A DNA stretch of 59,892 bases, from assembly GCA_018373675.1 (NCBI GenBank), contig JAHAGQ010000012.1:1-59892 (forward strand), given 5' to 3'. Positions 41,662 through 50,426 of this stretch are shown piece by piece. Below the pieces are notes generated by a model. It was not told the origin of the DNA. It was given only the letters and a program-made list of their open reading frames with translations, and ran no database searches. Origin of the DNA: Collinsella sp. Lineage in GTDB: Bacteria; Actinomycetota; Coriobacteriia; Coriobacteriales; Coriobacteriaceae. A program made the position numbers and the translations under genes. Position 1 is the first letter of the stretch; the number at the start of each line of letters is the position of its first letter.

Positions 41662-41700
41662 GAGGCCCTAGCGGTAGAAAATATCAGACCCCATATATCG

Positions 41701-41733
41701 GCGGTCGGCGCACTGCGCGCCGACCGCTTTTTT
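41701..41733 (+). terminator. gyrA terminator
   Basis: GCGGTCGGCGC and GCGCCGACCGC form an 11-bp stem followed by six T, about 40 bases after gyrA. Confidence 0.9.
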
Positions 41734-41793
41734 GACAACCTTGGACCCCGTGCCCGCTCGGCGGGCACACTCCAAAGTTTTTCAAAAAAGTTG

Positions 41794-41823
41794 TTGACGC
41801 GCGCGTAACGACTCGTCTAATAT
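41794..41823 (+). promoter_or_regulatory. Promoter of the tRNA-Ile/Ala cluster
   Basis: TTGACG and TAATAT are separated by 18 bases, with the -10 ending 14 bases upstream of the first tRNA-Ile. Confidence 0.7.
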
Positions 41824-41837
41824 ATCCCTTGCGCGAT

Positions 41838-41914
41838 GGACCTGTAGCTCAGTTGGTTAGAGCGTCCGGCTGATAACCGGGAGGTCACAAGTTCGAATCT
41901 TGTCAGGTCCACCA
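41838..41914 (+). tRNA. tRNA-Ile (GAT), copy 1
   Basis: A 77-nt cloverleaf with acceptor GGACCTG/CAGGTCC, anticodon loop CTGATAA (anticodon GAT), T-arm ACAAGTTCGAATCTTGT and encoded CCA. Identical to the copy at 42062-42138. Confidence 0.97.
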
Positions 41915-41925
41915 CTTTCTTTCGC

Positions 41926-41970
41926 AATAAACACCCCAGCGAGAGCCGAGTCGCCGCTGGGGTGTTTATT
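41926..41970 (+). terminator. Long hairpin between tRNA-Ile and tRNA-Ala
   Basis: AATAAACACCCCAGC and GCTGGGGTGTTTATT form a perfect 15-bp stem. It resembles a terminator but has no long T-run, so it may be a processing or attenuation structure between the tRNAs. Confidence 0.55.
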
Positions 41971-41981
41971 ACTGTCTCCGT

Positions 41982-42057
41982 GGGGGTTTAGCTCAGCTGG
42001 GAGAGCGCGGGCTTTGCAAGCCTGAGGTCAGGGGTTCGATCCCCCTAACCTCCACCA
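41982..42057 (+). tRNA. tRNA-Ala (TGC)
   Basis: A 76-nt tRNA with acceptor GGGGGTT/AACCTCC, anticodon loop TTTGCAA (anticodon TGC), T-arm and encoded CCA. It sits between two identical tRNA-Ile genes, without flanking rRNA. Confidence 0.96.
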
Positions 42058-42061
42058 TGAT

Positions 42062-42138
42062 GGACCTGTAGCTCAGTTGGTTAGAGCGTCCGGCTGATAA
42101 CCGGGAGGTCACAAGTTCGAATCTTGTCAGGTCCACCA
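42062..42138 (+). tRNA. tRNA-Ile (GAT), copy 2
   Basis: Identical over 77 bases to copy 1. It starts five bases after the tRNA-Ala CCA, so processing must separate them. Confidence 0.97.
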
Positions 42139-42150
42139 TCAAAACTGTTA

Positions 42151-42184
42151 AAAGCCTCGGGGCAATTGCCTCGAGGCTTTTTTC
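42151..42184 (+). terminator. tRNA cluster terminator
   Basis: AAAGCCTCGGGGCAATTGCCTCGAGGCTTTTTT forms a stem with a run of six T just after the last tRNA. Confidence 0.88.
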
Positions 42185-42277
42185 TTAGCCACAGAAGGTA
42201 GTCAAAAAAGCTCTGTCCCAAATTAACTACTTTGATTTTGTGTGCTACGCGAAAGTTTGGGTAGTATAGCTATTCAA

Positions 42278-42296
42278 CGCGGCGGGCCGCCGCGTG
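42278..42296. other. GC palindrome upstream of the DUF151 gene
   Basis: ACGCGGCGGGCCGCCGCGT is an almost perfect palindrome 28 bases before the ATG of the DUF151 gene. It could be an operator or a leader hairpin. Confidence 0.35.
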
Positions 42297-42323
42297 TTAA
42301 CCGCTACGTACCGGAGGTGTTCC

Positions 42324-42824
42324 ATGGTTCGTGTCGACATAGAGACCATCGTCATGGCCGCCGGTCCCGTGCCATCGCTTATCGTGCTTCGCGAACGCTG
42401 CAGCAAGTCGGATTCCCCCGCGCCGCTGCGCTCCCTCTCCATCCAGACTGGCTCGTTTGAGGCTGCGGCAATCAGCCGCGGCATCGACAGCGGACGCGCC
42501 GATCGCCCGATTACCCATGACCTGTTGCTCGATACTGTTGGCGCCCTGGGCGCCAAGCTCGAGCGCATCGAGATCGTTCGCGCCGAGCCGCCGGTGTTCT
42601 ACGCGACGATTGTCGTACTGGCCGATGGTGACGAGCGCAAGATCGATGCCCGTCCCAGTGATGCCATTGCCCTTGCCGTGCGCAGCAATGCCCCCATGTT
42701 TGTGGAGGACGACATCATGAATCGCCTGGGCACTGTTTCTGCCCATACCGAGGAAGTTGACGACGAGCAGGAGTTCGAGAAGTTCGACGAGTTCGTCCAT
42801 ACGCTCTCGCCCGATGACTTCTAA
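42324..42824 (+). CDS. Bifunctional nuclease (DUF151/BFN) family protein
   Basis: The 166-residue protein has the DUF151 pattern: PSLIVLRER, ISRGIDSGRADRPITHDLLLDTV, a FYATIVV strand and DARPSDAIALAVRSNAPMFVEDDI. Family members include plant BFN-domain proteins with reported nuclease activity; in bacteria the role is unclear. An acidic tail follows (DDEQEFEKFDEF). GGAGG precedes the ATG at 42324. The next gene begins directly after its stop. Confidence 0.88.
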   Translation: MVRVDIETIVMAAGPVPSLIVLRERCSKSDSPAPLRSLSIQTGSFEAAAISRGIDSGRADRPITHDLLLDTVGALGAKLERIEIVRAEPPVFYATIVVLADGDERKIDARPSDAIALAVRSNAPMFVEDDIMNRLGTVSAHTEEVDDEQEFEKFDEFVHTLSPDDF

Positions 42825-43214
42825 ATGCGGGGCGGCCAGGATGCGGAGCGTTCGCTGATGGCCGGCGGTATGTCGGCTGAGGCGGCTGCGATCGCCCGCG
42901 AGGCCCAGATGCGCTCGGAGGCTTCTGAGGCGGCTCGCATTGCCTATGTGACGCAGGCCCGCACGCTCCGCGAGCGCCGCGGCTCGTTTATCAAGATGGT
43001 TGTCGTCTCCGCCCTTGTCGCGGCAATCTGCTCACGCCTTCGTGGTACAGTTGGTGCGCTTGGGTTTTCGATCTCTACGGGCCTGGTGATCTGGGGCGTG
43101 GTCGATGCAGTCATGCTGACCAGTCAGATCAAGGTGCTCGACAAGCGCGCGGCGGACATGATGCGCACCCGCGACGCTGCCGCCAAGATCGCCGCCGAGG
43201 CACAAGAACTGTAA
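42825..43214 (+). CDS. Small two-pass membrane protein, unknown
   Basis: The 129-residue product starts directly after the DUF151 stop (TAAATG), so translation is coupled. It has an Ala/Glu-rich coiled N-terminal half, two hydrophobic helices (about 57-72 and 78-98) and a C-terminal coiled segment. No family is recognised. Probably one operon with the neighbours on both sides. Confidence 0.65.
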   Translation: MRGGQDAERSLMAGGMSAEAAAIAREAQMRSEASEAARIAYVTQARTLRERRGSFIKMVVVSALVAAICSRLRGTVGALGFSISTGLVIWGVVDAVMLTSQIKVLDKRAADMMRTRDAAAKIAAEAQEL

Positions 43215-43244
43215 CGACGTCAGACTCGATGGGAAGGTCTAAAG

Positions 43245-43694
43245 ATGGCACAGGATATGCAGGATGCCGGTAACGTCTCCGCCGAGCTCGACGCCATGGT
43301 GTGCGATCTGATCGGCGCGTTCTTGGACGACCTTGCCGCCGGTGAAAACCCTGGCGTGGTCGTGGCAATTGAGGATGCTGCTTCCAACCGTTATCTGGCG
43401 GCGCTCGACGAGGACGGCGAAGAGGCGTGCCTGGAGGCGGCCACCAACTTTATCTCCGAGCACAAGATGGGTCTTAAGGACGAGGGCCTGGGCCGTATCG
43501 TCCGCTATGCCATCGGCTACACCGGCTGCGTCGAGATCGATGGCGGCTACCATGACGCCCTGCTCGTGAGCTTTTTCGAGACGACGCTCGAGAGCGGTTT
43601 TTCGGCATATGTGCTGTATGAGGGCATGGGCGCCGGCGATGGTTTTATGTGGAGCGACCCTGAACCTGCAGGTGAGGAAACCCCTCTCATCTAA
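43245..43694 (+). CDS. Conserved small cytoplasmic protein, unknown
   Basis: The 149-residue acidic protein (pI low by inspection) has an alpha/beta look: AELDAMVCDLIGAFLDDLAAGENPGVVVAIED, a central Glu/Cys-rich helix and a C-terminal LLVSFFETTLESGFSAYVLYEG. No signal peptide or membrane segment is seen. GGAAGG precedes the ATG. It lies upstream of typA with a 117-base gap. Confidence 0.65.
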   Translation: MAQDMQDAGNVSAELDAMVCDLIGAFLDDLAAGENPGVVVAIEDAASNRYLAALDEDGEEACLEAATNFISEHKMGLKDEGLGRIVRYAIGYTGCVEIDGGYHDALLVSFFETTLESGFSAYVLYEGMGAGDGFMWSDPEPAGEETPLI

Positions 43695-43811
43695 AATCGC
43701 TAAAATAAACGAGTTTTCGGTAAAAGGCTCAATATTCCCGCTGAGCGTTGTATCGCTGGGCGGGCCGCATACGCGTGCCGTTTGTATATGGATAGAAGAT
43801 AGGGGAACTAC

Positions 43812-45650
<1,839 letters not shown>

Positions 45651-45677
45651 GCGCTGGACTTTATAGCGTCTAACAAG

Positions 45678-45713
45678 AAAGGGCGTCGACCGTAATGGTC
45701 GGCGCCCTTTTTG
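45678..45713 (+). terminator. typA terminator
   Basis: AAAGGGCGTCGACC-GTAAT-GGTCGGCGCCCTTTTTG forms a 13-pair stem with a T-run, 30 bases after typA. Confidence 0.88.
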
Positions 45714-45737
45714 TGCATAGGGACTGAGCTGGTCTGC

Positions 45738-45772
45738 ACCACCACAAAGGTGCCTGGTCCCTTTGTGGTGGT
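45738..45772. repeat. Perfect 12-bp inverted repeat
   Basis: ACCACCACAAAG and CTTTGTGGTGGT flank an 11-base loop between the convergent typA and bactofilin-like genes. There is no T-run, and a proper terminator already exists 25 bases upstream, so it may be a dispersed palindromic repeat. Confidence 0.5.
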
Positions 45773-45778
45773 TGGCGG

Positions 45779-46924
45779 CTAAGCGGTGGGGAGTCCTGGC
45801 GTGTTAGCCGGCTGCTGCGGCTTGACGCGGGCGTTGCGCCAGATGATTTGGATGATGTAACCGAGCATAAAGACAAAGGCCACGCCGCTGATGAAGTCAC
45901 CTACGAGGGGAAGCCCCGTGAGGGCGCCTGCGATTACGCCGCCCACGGCTGCCATGGCGTAGCGGTTTTGGTTGTGTCCAACCATGCGGGCGATCGCGCA
46001 CCCCGCAAAGGCACTCGACATCAACGCGATGCCGATAACGCCGCACAAGAGGGTTCCGGCAAGCGACAGACCAGCGATAGAGATAATCAGCAGTAGGACG
46101 GCGGGGACGATAGCAATCGTGCCCAGAAGACCGCTCACCCACAGGGGCATGGAGCGCTGGTGGAGCATGCCGGCGGCGCTGGCGGTCGCGCGCGGAAAGA
46201 TGAGCTCGAGCAGCAGAGCGACAAAGCAGGTCGAGAGTGCCGCGGCGACGATACCGCCGATGACATCGTTAACGGTGGAAGTATCCTCGTTCTCGGTGCG
46301 GTCGATCTTGAGCGCACCGACCTCGGCTCCCGCGGCGCGCTCGGGGTCCTCGGAGACGTGCGCGTTCACGGTGCCGGTGATGTGGGCGTTCTTGCCCAGG
46401 ATGAGCTTGTCGGCCCAAACCTCGACATCGCCCTTGACGGTGCCATCGATGGTCACCGTGTCGCCCGCAAGCGCTGCCGACTTGGTGGAGCCTCGCAGGG
46501 CAACCGTCTCGCCTATCGCGTAGAAACAGTTGGCGGTGCTGTCGGAATTGAGCACGACATGCTGGCCAGCGACGGTCACGCTGCCATCAACCGTGGTCTT
46601 GGCAATGTCGATGGTGCGTGCCGCCAGACGGACGGCGCCGCCCACTGTGCAGTCACGGATCGAGAGGGTATCGCCCGCGGCGATGATATCGCGGCCGATG
46701 GACGCATCATCCAAGTTGAGGGCCTGACCTGCCCAGTACAGGTCACCTTCGACGCCGGACGAATTGGCGTCATTGTCGGTCGCAAGTACGTTGCCTGCGG
46801 TGTCCGTGCCGGCGAACGACGCCGTGGGAAGCGCGGTGACCGCTAGAGCGATGAGCGCGAATAAGATCGTGATGCGGCCCCACGCTTTACGGCGCTGGGT
46901 CGACGGGAATTGATTACAGGGCAT
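45779..46924 (-). CDS. Bactofilin-like exported domain fused to four-helix membrane domain
   Basis: The 381-residue protein has a signal peptide (to about ASFA), then about 150 residues of regular short beta-repeat motifs (DIIAAGDTLSI, VGGAVRLAARTIDI, VDGSVTVAGQ, IDGTVKGDVEVWADKLILGKNAHITG) with the right-handed helical repeat character of bactofilin/polymer-forming proteins. About four transmembrane helices follow in the C-terminal half. The beta part would be outside the cell. The ATG at 46924 is chosen for AAGGA six bases before. Function is unknown; an envelope scaffold is inference. Confidence 0.75.
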   Translation of the reverse strand: MPCNQFPSTQRRKAWGRITILFALIALAVTALPTASFAGTDTAGNVLATDNDANSSGVEGDLYWAGQALNLDDASIGRDIIAAGDTLSIRDCTVGGAVRLAARTIDIAKTTVDGSVTVAGQHVVLNSDSTANCFYAIGETVALRGSTKSAALAGDTVTIDGTVKGDVEVWADKLILGKNAHITGTVNAHVSEDPERAAGAEVGALKIDRTENEDTSTVNDVIGGIVAAALSTCFVALLLELIFPRATASAAGMLHQRSMPLWVSGLLGTIAIVPAVLLLIISIAGLSLAGTLLCGVIGIALMSSAFAGCAIARMVGHNQNRYAMAAVGGVIAGALTGLPLVGDFISGVAFVFMLGYIIQIIWRNARVKPQQPANTPGLPTA

Positions 46925-47030
46925 AGTGAATCCTTCGTCAGATGCTCGACATGCACCTAACAGGGTACCCAACGCGTGGACGCTCTAAAAGAACCTCTCG
47001 GTTGCATTTCGAAGGATGAGCCCGCGCCAC

Positions 47031-47720
47031 CTACTTTTTGCGGTGCAAAAAGCGTGCGATGTCATCCTCGGTGGGGCTTTTGATATCAAAGCGCAGCGAC
47101 AGCCAGCGTAGTCCCATGGTCACCACGACGCAAACGACCAGTGCGACGACATTGCTGACCAAGCCGCTCATGACAAGGCAAACATAGCTTGCCGATCCGG
47201 CGATGGCCGCGATGGCATAGAAGTTGGTGCGCTGGAAGATACCCGGCACCACACCCATAAAACCATCTCGCAGCATGCCGCCGCCCACCGCGGTAAAAAA
47301 GCCCATCATGATGCACACCGCCGGCGCAAAGCCGTAGACCAGCGCCTTGTCTGCGCCGGTTGCCGCATAAATACCCACCGAGATGATATCGAGCAGGGGA
47401 ATGAGCTTTTCGGGCTTGTCGACGATTGCCGGGAAGATGTAGATGATGGCCGCGGTGGCGATGGAGAGCGGGAGCGCCATCGGTTGGTTGAGGATGTAGA
47501 CGTTGCCCACCTGCAGCGTCATATCGCGCAAAAGACCGCCGCCCAGTCCACAGACCACGGCGAGCGCGACGGCGCCCACCAGGTCGAGTTTGTGCTCGCG
47601 TGCGACCAACACGCCCGAGATCGATGCCGCGACGACGGCGAACATCTCGAGCCAAAACGGGATGGCAACCATGGCATCCGAGGCGTGTGCGGTAACGATC
47701 ATAGCGGCGGCAACGGGCAA
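47031..47720 (-). CDS. UPF0126/TRIC-like membrane protein (YicG family)
   Basis: The 229-residue protein has six or more hydrophobic helices in two repeats. Each repeat has a family motif: VCGLGGGLLRDMTLQ in the first and FTAVGGGMLRDGFMG in the second, the GGG-x-x-RD signature of UPF0126, a family related to TRIC cation channels. The TTG start at 47720 follows AAAGGA with seven bases between. Monovalent cation transport is the family-based expectation only. Confidence 0.88.
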   Translation of the reverse strand: MPVAAAMIVTAHASDAMVAIPFWLEMFAVVAASISGVLVAREHKLDLVGAVALAVVCGLGGGLLRDMTLQVGNVYILNQPMALPLSIATAAIIYIFPAIVDKPEKLIPLLDIISVGIYAATGADKALVYGFAPAVCIMMGFFTAVGGGMLRDGFMGVVPGIFQRTNFYAIAAIAGSASYVCLVMSGLVSNVVALVVCVVVTMGLRWLSLRFDIKSPTEDDIARFLHRKK

Positions 47721-47835
47721 GATGGGGTCCTTTGAGTTACGGGTTTAGACAATGCCCGTACATAGTACATGTTCGGCGCCGATTGCGACCCTATTGCTCG
47801 GCAAACGGTCGGGACTGGATGCGGGCGTAGGCACC

Positions 47836-47900
47836 AAACGTGTACATCAGCCTCCAAAGATGTCAAAAAATGTCGGTTTTGGAGGGTGATGTACATGTTT
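47836..47900. repeat. Palindromic end repeat, left copy
   Basis: A 65-base imperfect palindrome: AAACGTGTACATCAGCCTCC on one arm and GGAGGGTGATGTACATGTTT on the other. It is an inverted copy of 49038-49102; the loop sequence is inverted between the two. The pair brackets the nuclease gene. Confidence 0.75.
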
Positions 47901-47924
47901 TGGTTGGGGTGTGCTGGGATGACG

Positions 47925-48932
47925 CTACTCGGAAGGCGTGTCTTCGCCCTGCGCGCTCTTCCAGTTGCGGATAAGTGCCTTGCGCAGTTCGTTTTGCTTA
48001 CGCTGGTACTCGGCGTCCGTGCAGCGGGGCATACCGAGTGCTTCGCGAATGCTGTTCATGGCGCGATGAAAGGCAAGTTGACTTGCGAACTGTGCCGAGG
48101 TGAGCGTAACGATTCGATATCCCATTTGGGCGAGTACGGCCTCTCGTTCCGCATCTGCGCCCTTGCGCTCGGTCTCGTCGTGAAAACCGCCCTTATATTC
48201 GATGCCGAGTTCTCTGCGCTGATAAGTAACAAGAGCGTCGATTTTGAGCGATCGGGCTTTTATGCAATGCCAGAGACGTTGAGGGATTTCGAGCGGTTTG
48301 TTGAGTTCGATACCTCTGATACCAATGCCGCCTTCGCTTGTTGGGAGCGAGAGGGTGATGGACGATGCGGTCTCCATGGGCGAGGCTGAGTGGTCGTAGA
48401 TGTGTCTGAGCGCGAGTCTGGCGCGTGTGGCGCCGGGTTTGCCAGGGTGCCGATCGAGTAGCTCGACAATTTCGTCCTTGGAGGTGGTGGCTGGTTGCTC
48501 AGTGTAAGGGTCAGAGGAATTGAGCCCCATGCAATAGTCGCCGCAAACTTCGTAACCATACTCGAGGTATTCGATCCTATCCATCCACTCGGCAGCGAGC
48601 ACGAAGGTGAAGGCTTCGTCGGTGATAAAGATGCCGGGCGTAAGCTCGTCAATATGGTCGTAGGGTAGGTTTTGGCCGAGAACGTGGCAGGTGACACCGT
48701 TGGTGCGAATTCGCTCGAAAGCAAATACTACGGAGATGTCGATAGTCTTGAGCATGGTGGACGGAATGCCGCAGTCGGTAAGTGCCTGCCGAATGCGCGC
48801 GATGCGTTGCTGGGTAGAGAGGCCCCGCACACCTATCTGGTAGTCGCGTTGTGCGACGGCTTGAACCAGGTTCCGCGGTGCATGATGGACGAGCCACGCC
48901 GTTTTATGCGAAATGAGAACAGGAGTATCCAT
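47925..48932 (-). CDS. PD-(D/E)XK nuclease-like protein (DUF559-type)
   Basis: The 335-residue protein has an N-terminal domain with an HTH-like helical beginning (LISHKTAWLVHHAPR) and a C-terminal DUF559/Vsr-like nuclease fold. The motif is KIDALVTYQRRELGIEYKG: Asp232, Glu245 and Lys247 form a D-x(n)-E-x-K pattern. Then follow HDETERKGADAEREAVLAQMGYRIVTL. Similar solitary proteins are common in actinobacteria, of unknown use; defence or restriction is possible. The start at 48932 is preferred over one 25 codons upstream because of GAGAGG. It is bracketed by inverted palindromic repeats. Confidence 0.75.
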   Translation of the reverse strand: MDTPVLISHKTAWLVHHAPRNLVQAVAQRDYQIGVRGLSTQQRIARIRQALTDCGIPSTMLKTIDISVVFAFERIRTNGVTCHVLGQNLPYDHIDELTPGIFITDEAFTFVLAAEWMDRIEYLEYGYEVCGDYCMGLNSSDPYTEQPATTSKDEIVELLDRHPGKPGATRARLALRHIYDHSASPMETASSITLSLPTSEGGIGIRGIELNKPLEIPQRLWHCIKARSLKIDALVTYQRRELGIEYKGGFHDETERKGADAEREAVLAQMGYRIVTLTSAQFASQLAFHRAMNSIREALGMPRCTDAEYQRKQNELRKALIRNWKSAQGEDTPSE

Positions 48933-49037
48933 TGGGGGCCTCTCGCTTCGAGCTGACACCAAACTCTTATGTCCGTTGAGGTGGGGAAATATACCGGATG
49001 CAAGCAAATCGACTCATGCTCGGTGCGCGTCGTATGC

Positions 49038-49102
49038 AAACGTGTACATCACACTCCAAAAACGACATTTTTTGACATCTTTGGAGGGTGGTGTACATGT
49101 TT
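49038..49102. repeat. Palindromic end repeat, right copy
   Basis: A 65-base palindrome AAACGTGTACATCACACTCC..GGAGGGTGGTGTACATGTTT, the reverse-complement relative of 47836-47900 with few mismatches. It lies about 105 bases before the nuclease ATG, on its promoter side. Confidence 0.75.
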
Positions 49103-49146
49103 GAGATATGGGCTGGGATCGACCGCGATGGGGGCGCGGTTGAATA

Positions 49147-49285
49147 GGAGGGATGTCCAAATTTTGAGCTTTGCTCAAAATTTATCCGGTCGGCTTACGC
49201 CGACCGCGCTGCGCTAAAAACGCGCCACGGGCGCGTTTTCTTTACGCTCCGCGCCCTGGCGGGTTCGAATCCCTCCTCCTCCGCC
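49147..49285. repeat. tRNA-associated palindromic element (tRNA-Ser copy)
   Basis: A 139-bp element. The left end AGGAGGGAT matches the complement of the tRNA-Ser(CGA) T-arm/acceptor. Then follow hairpins AAATTTTGAGC..GCTCAAAATTT (49159-49183), GGTCGGC..GCCGACC and AAAACGCGCC..GGCGCGTTTT, then ACGCTCCGCGCCCTGGC. The final 25 bases (49261-49285) are a perfect inverted copy of 49351-49375, the tRNA-Ser 3' end. Confidence 0.8.
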
Positions 49286-49310
49286 GTATTTGCTTGTTAG
49301 GGACTCAAAA

Positions 49311-49341
49311 CAAAAAAGCTCCCATTCCCGGGAGCTTTCTC
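49311..49341 (-). terminator. tRNA-Ser(CGA) terminator
   Basis: On the minus strand AAAGCTCCCGGGAATGGGAGCTTTTTTG folds into an AAAGCTCCC/GGGAGCTTT stem with a six-T tail. It lies between the tRNA and its inverted copy. Confidence 0.88.
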
Positions 49342-49349
49342 AACCAAAA

Positions 49350-49440
49350 TGGCGGAGGAGGAGGGATTCGAACCCTCGTGACCTTATACAGGCCAAACGG
49401 TTTTCGAGACCGCCGCATTCAACCACTCTGCCACCCCTCC
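49350..49440 (-). tRNA. tRNA-Ser (CGA)
   Basis: A 91-nt class II tRNA on the minus strand: acceptor GGAGGGG/CTCCTCC, anticodon loop CTCGAAA (anticodon CGA), a long variable arm, T-arm AGGGTTCGAATCCCT and encoded CCA. Its T-arm plus acceptor strand is present as a perfect inverted copy at 49261-49285. Confidence 0.95.
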
Positions 49441-49449
49441 GCATGGGGT

Positions 49450-49480
49450 AAAAACAAAGCAGGCTCGAAGGCCTGCTTTG
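49450..49480 (-). terminator. tRNA-Ser(GGA) terminator
   Basis: On the minus strand AAAGCAGGC-CTTCGA-GCCTGCTTT is followed by GTTTTT, between the two tRNA-Ser genes. Confidence 0.85.
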
Positions 49481-49488
49481 GAATTAAC

Positions 49489-49579
49489 TGGCGGAGAGTC
49501 AGGGATTTGAACCCTGGAGACGCTTTTGACGCCTACACGATTTCCAATCGTGCTCCTTCGGCCACTCGGACAACTCTCC
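49489..49579 (-). tRNA. tRNA-Ser (GGA)
   Basis: A 91-nt class II tRNA on the minus strand: acceptor GGAGAGT/ACTCTCC, anticodon loop TTGGAAA (anticodon GGA), a long variable arm, T-arm CAGGGTTCAAATCCCTG and encoded CCA. It has its own promoter at 49596-49623. No palindromic element is attached to this one. Confidence 0.95.
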
Positions 49580-50011
49580 GTTAAATGCGAAAGTCAGTAT
49601 ACACGAGGAATCGCAAAGTGCAAACAGAAAAGTTGGCATTTTTTAAAACGCTCGGCCGCGCTTGGCGTTGCAGTGGGGTTTGAGGTGCCAAAAAAACGGC
49701 TTCCGACCAGCGTGGTTGACCAACTCAATTGTTCAAAAGGGGTATTCATAAGCGACTTGGCAATGAATTTAAAAATCTTTGGGTGGTGCTGTGGACCACT
49801 GGTATGCATTTCGCGACCACAGCCTTGTGCCCGTTGACCTGTGGCTTGGCTCAGCTTGTCCCCACGGCACCGTATCGTGTCCACAGATTCGTCAAGCTTT
49901 TGGTAAGCATTTGGTTGGAATGCGCATGAAACGTCGTGCAAGTATGGGCATATGTGGAGGTCATGAGGTTGTAGCTGCAAATTCTTGCAGCCTAGGAGGT
50001 TGAAAGATATT
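49580..50011. other. Gap upstream of rpsF, no confident gene
   Basis: About 430 bases. It holds the tRNA-Ser(GGA) promoter at its left end. An inverted repeat GCTGTGG/CCACAGC with a 22-base loop lies at about 49789-49824, near several TGTGG/CCACA motifs. I see no credible coding region; a 155-codon minus-strand frame here has no ribosome site and no recognisable sequence. Confidence 0.45.
49596..49623 (-). promoter_or_regulatory. Candidate tRNA-Ser(GGA) promoter
   Basis: On the minus strand TTGCAC and TATACT are separated by 16 bases; the -10 ends 16 bases before the tRNA. Confidence 0.6.
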
Positions 50012-50080
50012 ATGACCAAGTCTTTTCCTGCTTCAGGCGCACCTTCACGACCTGAAGCCACATTTGCCCAGAGGAGGTGA
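50012..50080 (+). CDS. Putative 22-residue leader peptide upstream of rpsF
   Basis: ATG at 50012 follows AGGAGG (49995-50000, spacing 11). The 22-codon frame starts MTKSFPASGAPS, ends AQRR, and stops with a TGA inside the AGGAGGTGA ribosome site of rpsF, four bases before the rpsF ATG. GCTTCAGG and CCTGAAGC inside it can form an 8-bp stem. Leader-peptide coupling, or overlap with an S6:S18-type autoregulatory site, is inference. Confidence 0.4.
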   Translation: MTKSFPASGAPSRPEATFAQRR

Positions 50081-50084
50081 CAAT

Positions 50085-50378
50085 ATGAAGGCTTATGAAC
50101 TGCTGTTCTTTGTTGACCCGTCGCTCGACCCCGAGACTCGTCTCGCTGTTATGAAGCGTATCGATACCACGATCGCTGAGGGCGCTGGCAAGGTCGACTC
50201 CGTTGACGAGTGGGGCAAGCGCAAGCTCGCCTACGAGATCAACGACCTCACCGATGGTGACTACACCCTCATCAACTTCCACGCAGATCCTACCCAGATC
50301 GCCGAGCTTGATCGCGTCCTGCGCATCACCGACGCTGTGGTCCGCCACATGATCGTCCGTCGCGACGACCAGGAGTAA
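50085..50378 (+). CDS. rpsF: 30S ribosomal protein S6
   Basis: The 97-residue S6 begins MKAYELLFFVDPSLDPETR and carries KVDSVDEWGKRKLAYEI, ending in a charged tail. It pairs with S18 on the 30S platform. GAGGAGG precedes the ATG. First protein gene of the rpsF-ssb-rpsR-rplI operon. Confidence 0.97.
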   Translation: MKAYELLFFVDPSLDPETRLAVMKRIDTTIAEGAGKVDSVDEWGKRKLAYEINDLTDGDYTLINFHADPTQIAELDRVLRITDAVVRHMIVRRDDQE

Positions 50379-50426
50379 GACTGTCGTTTTGGACTGGGCT
50401 TGTGCCCCAAGAGGAAGTAGTGAGTT

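Noticed and set aside
49594..50061. 155-codon minus-strand frame upstream of rpsF
   Set aside because: No ribosome site or recognisable motif; it runs opposite the rpsF leader.
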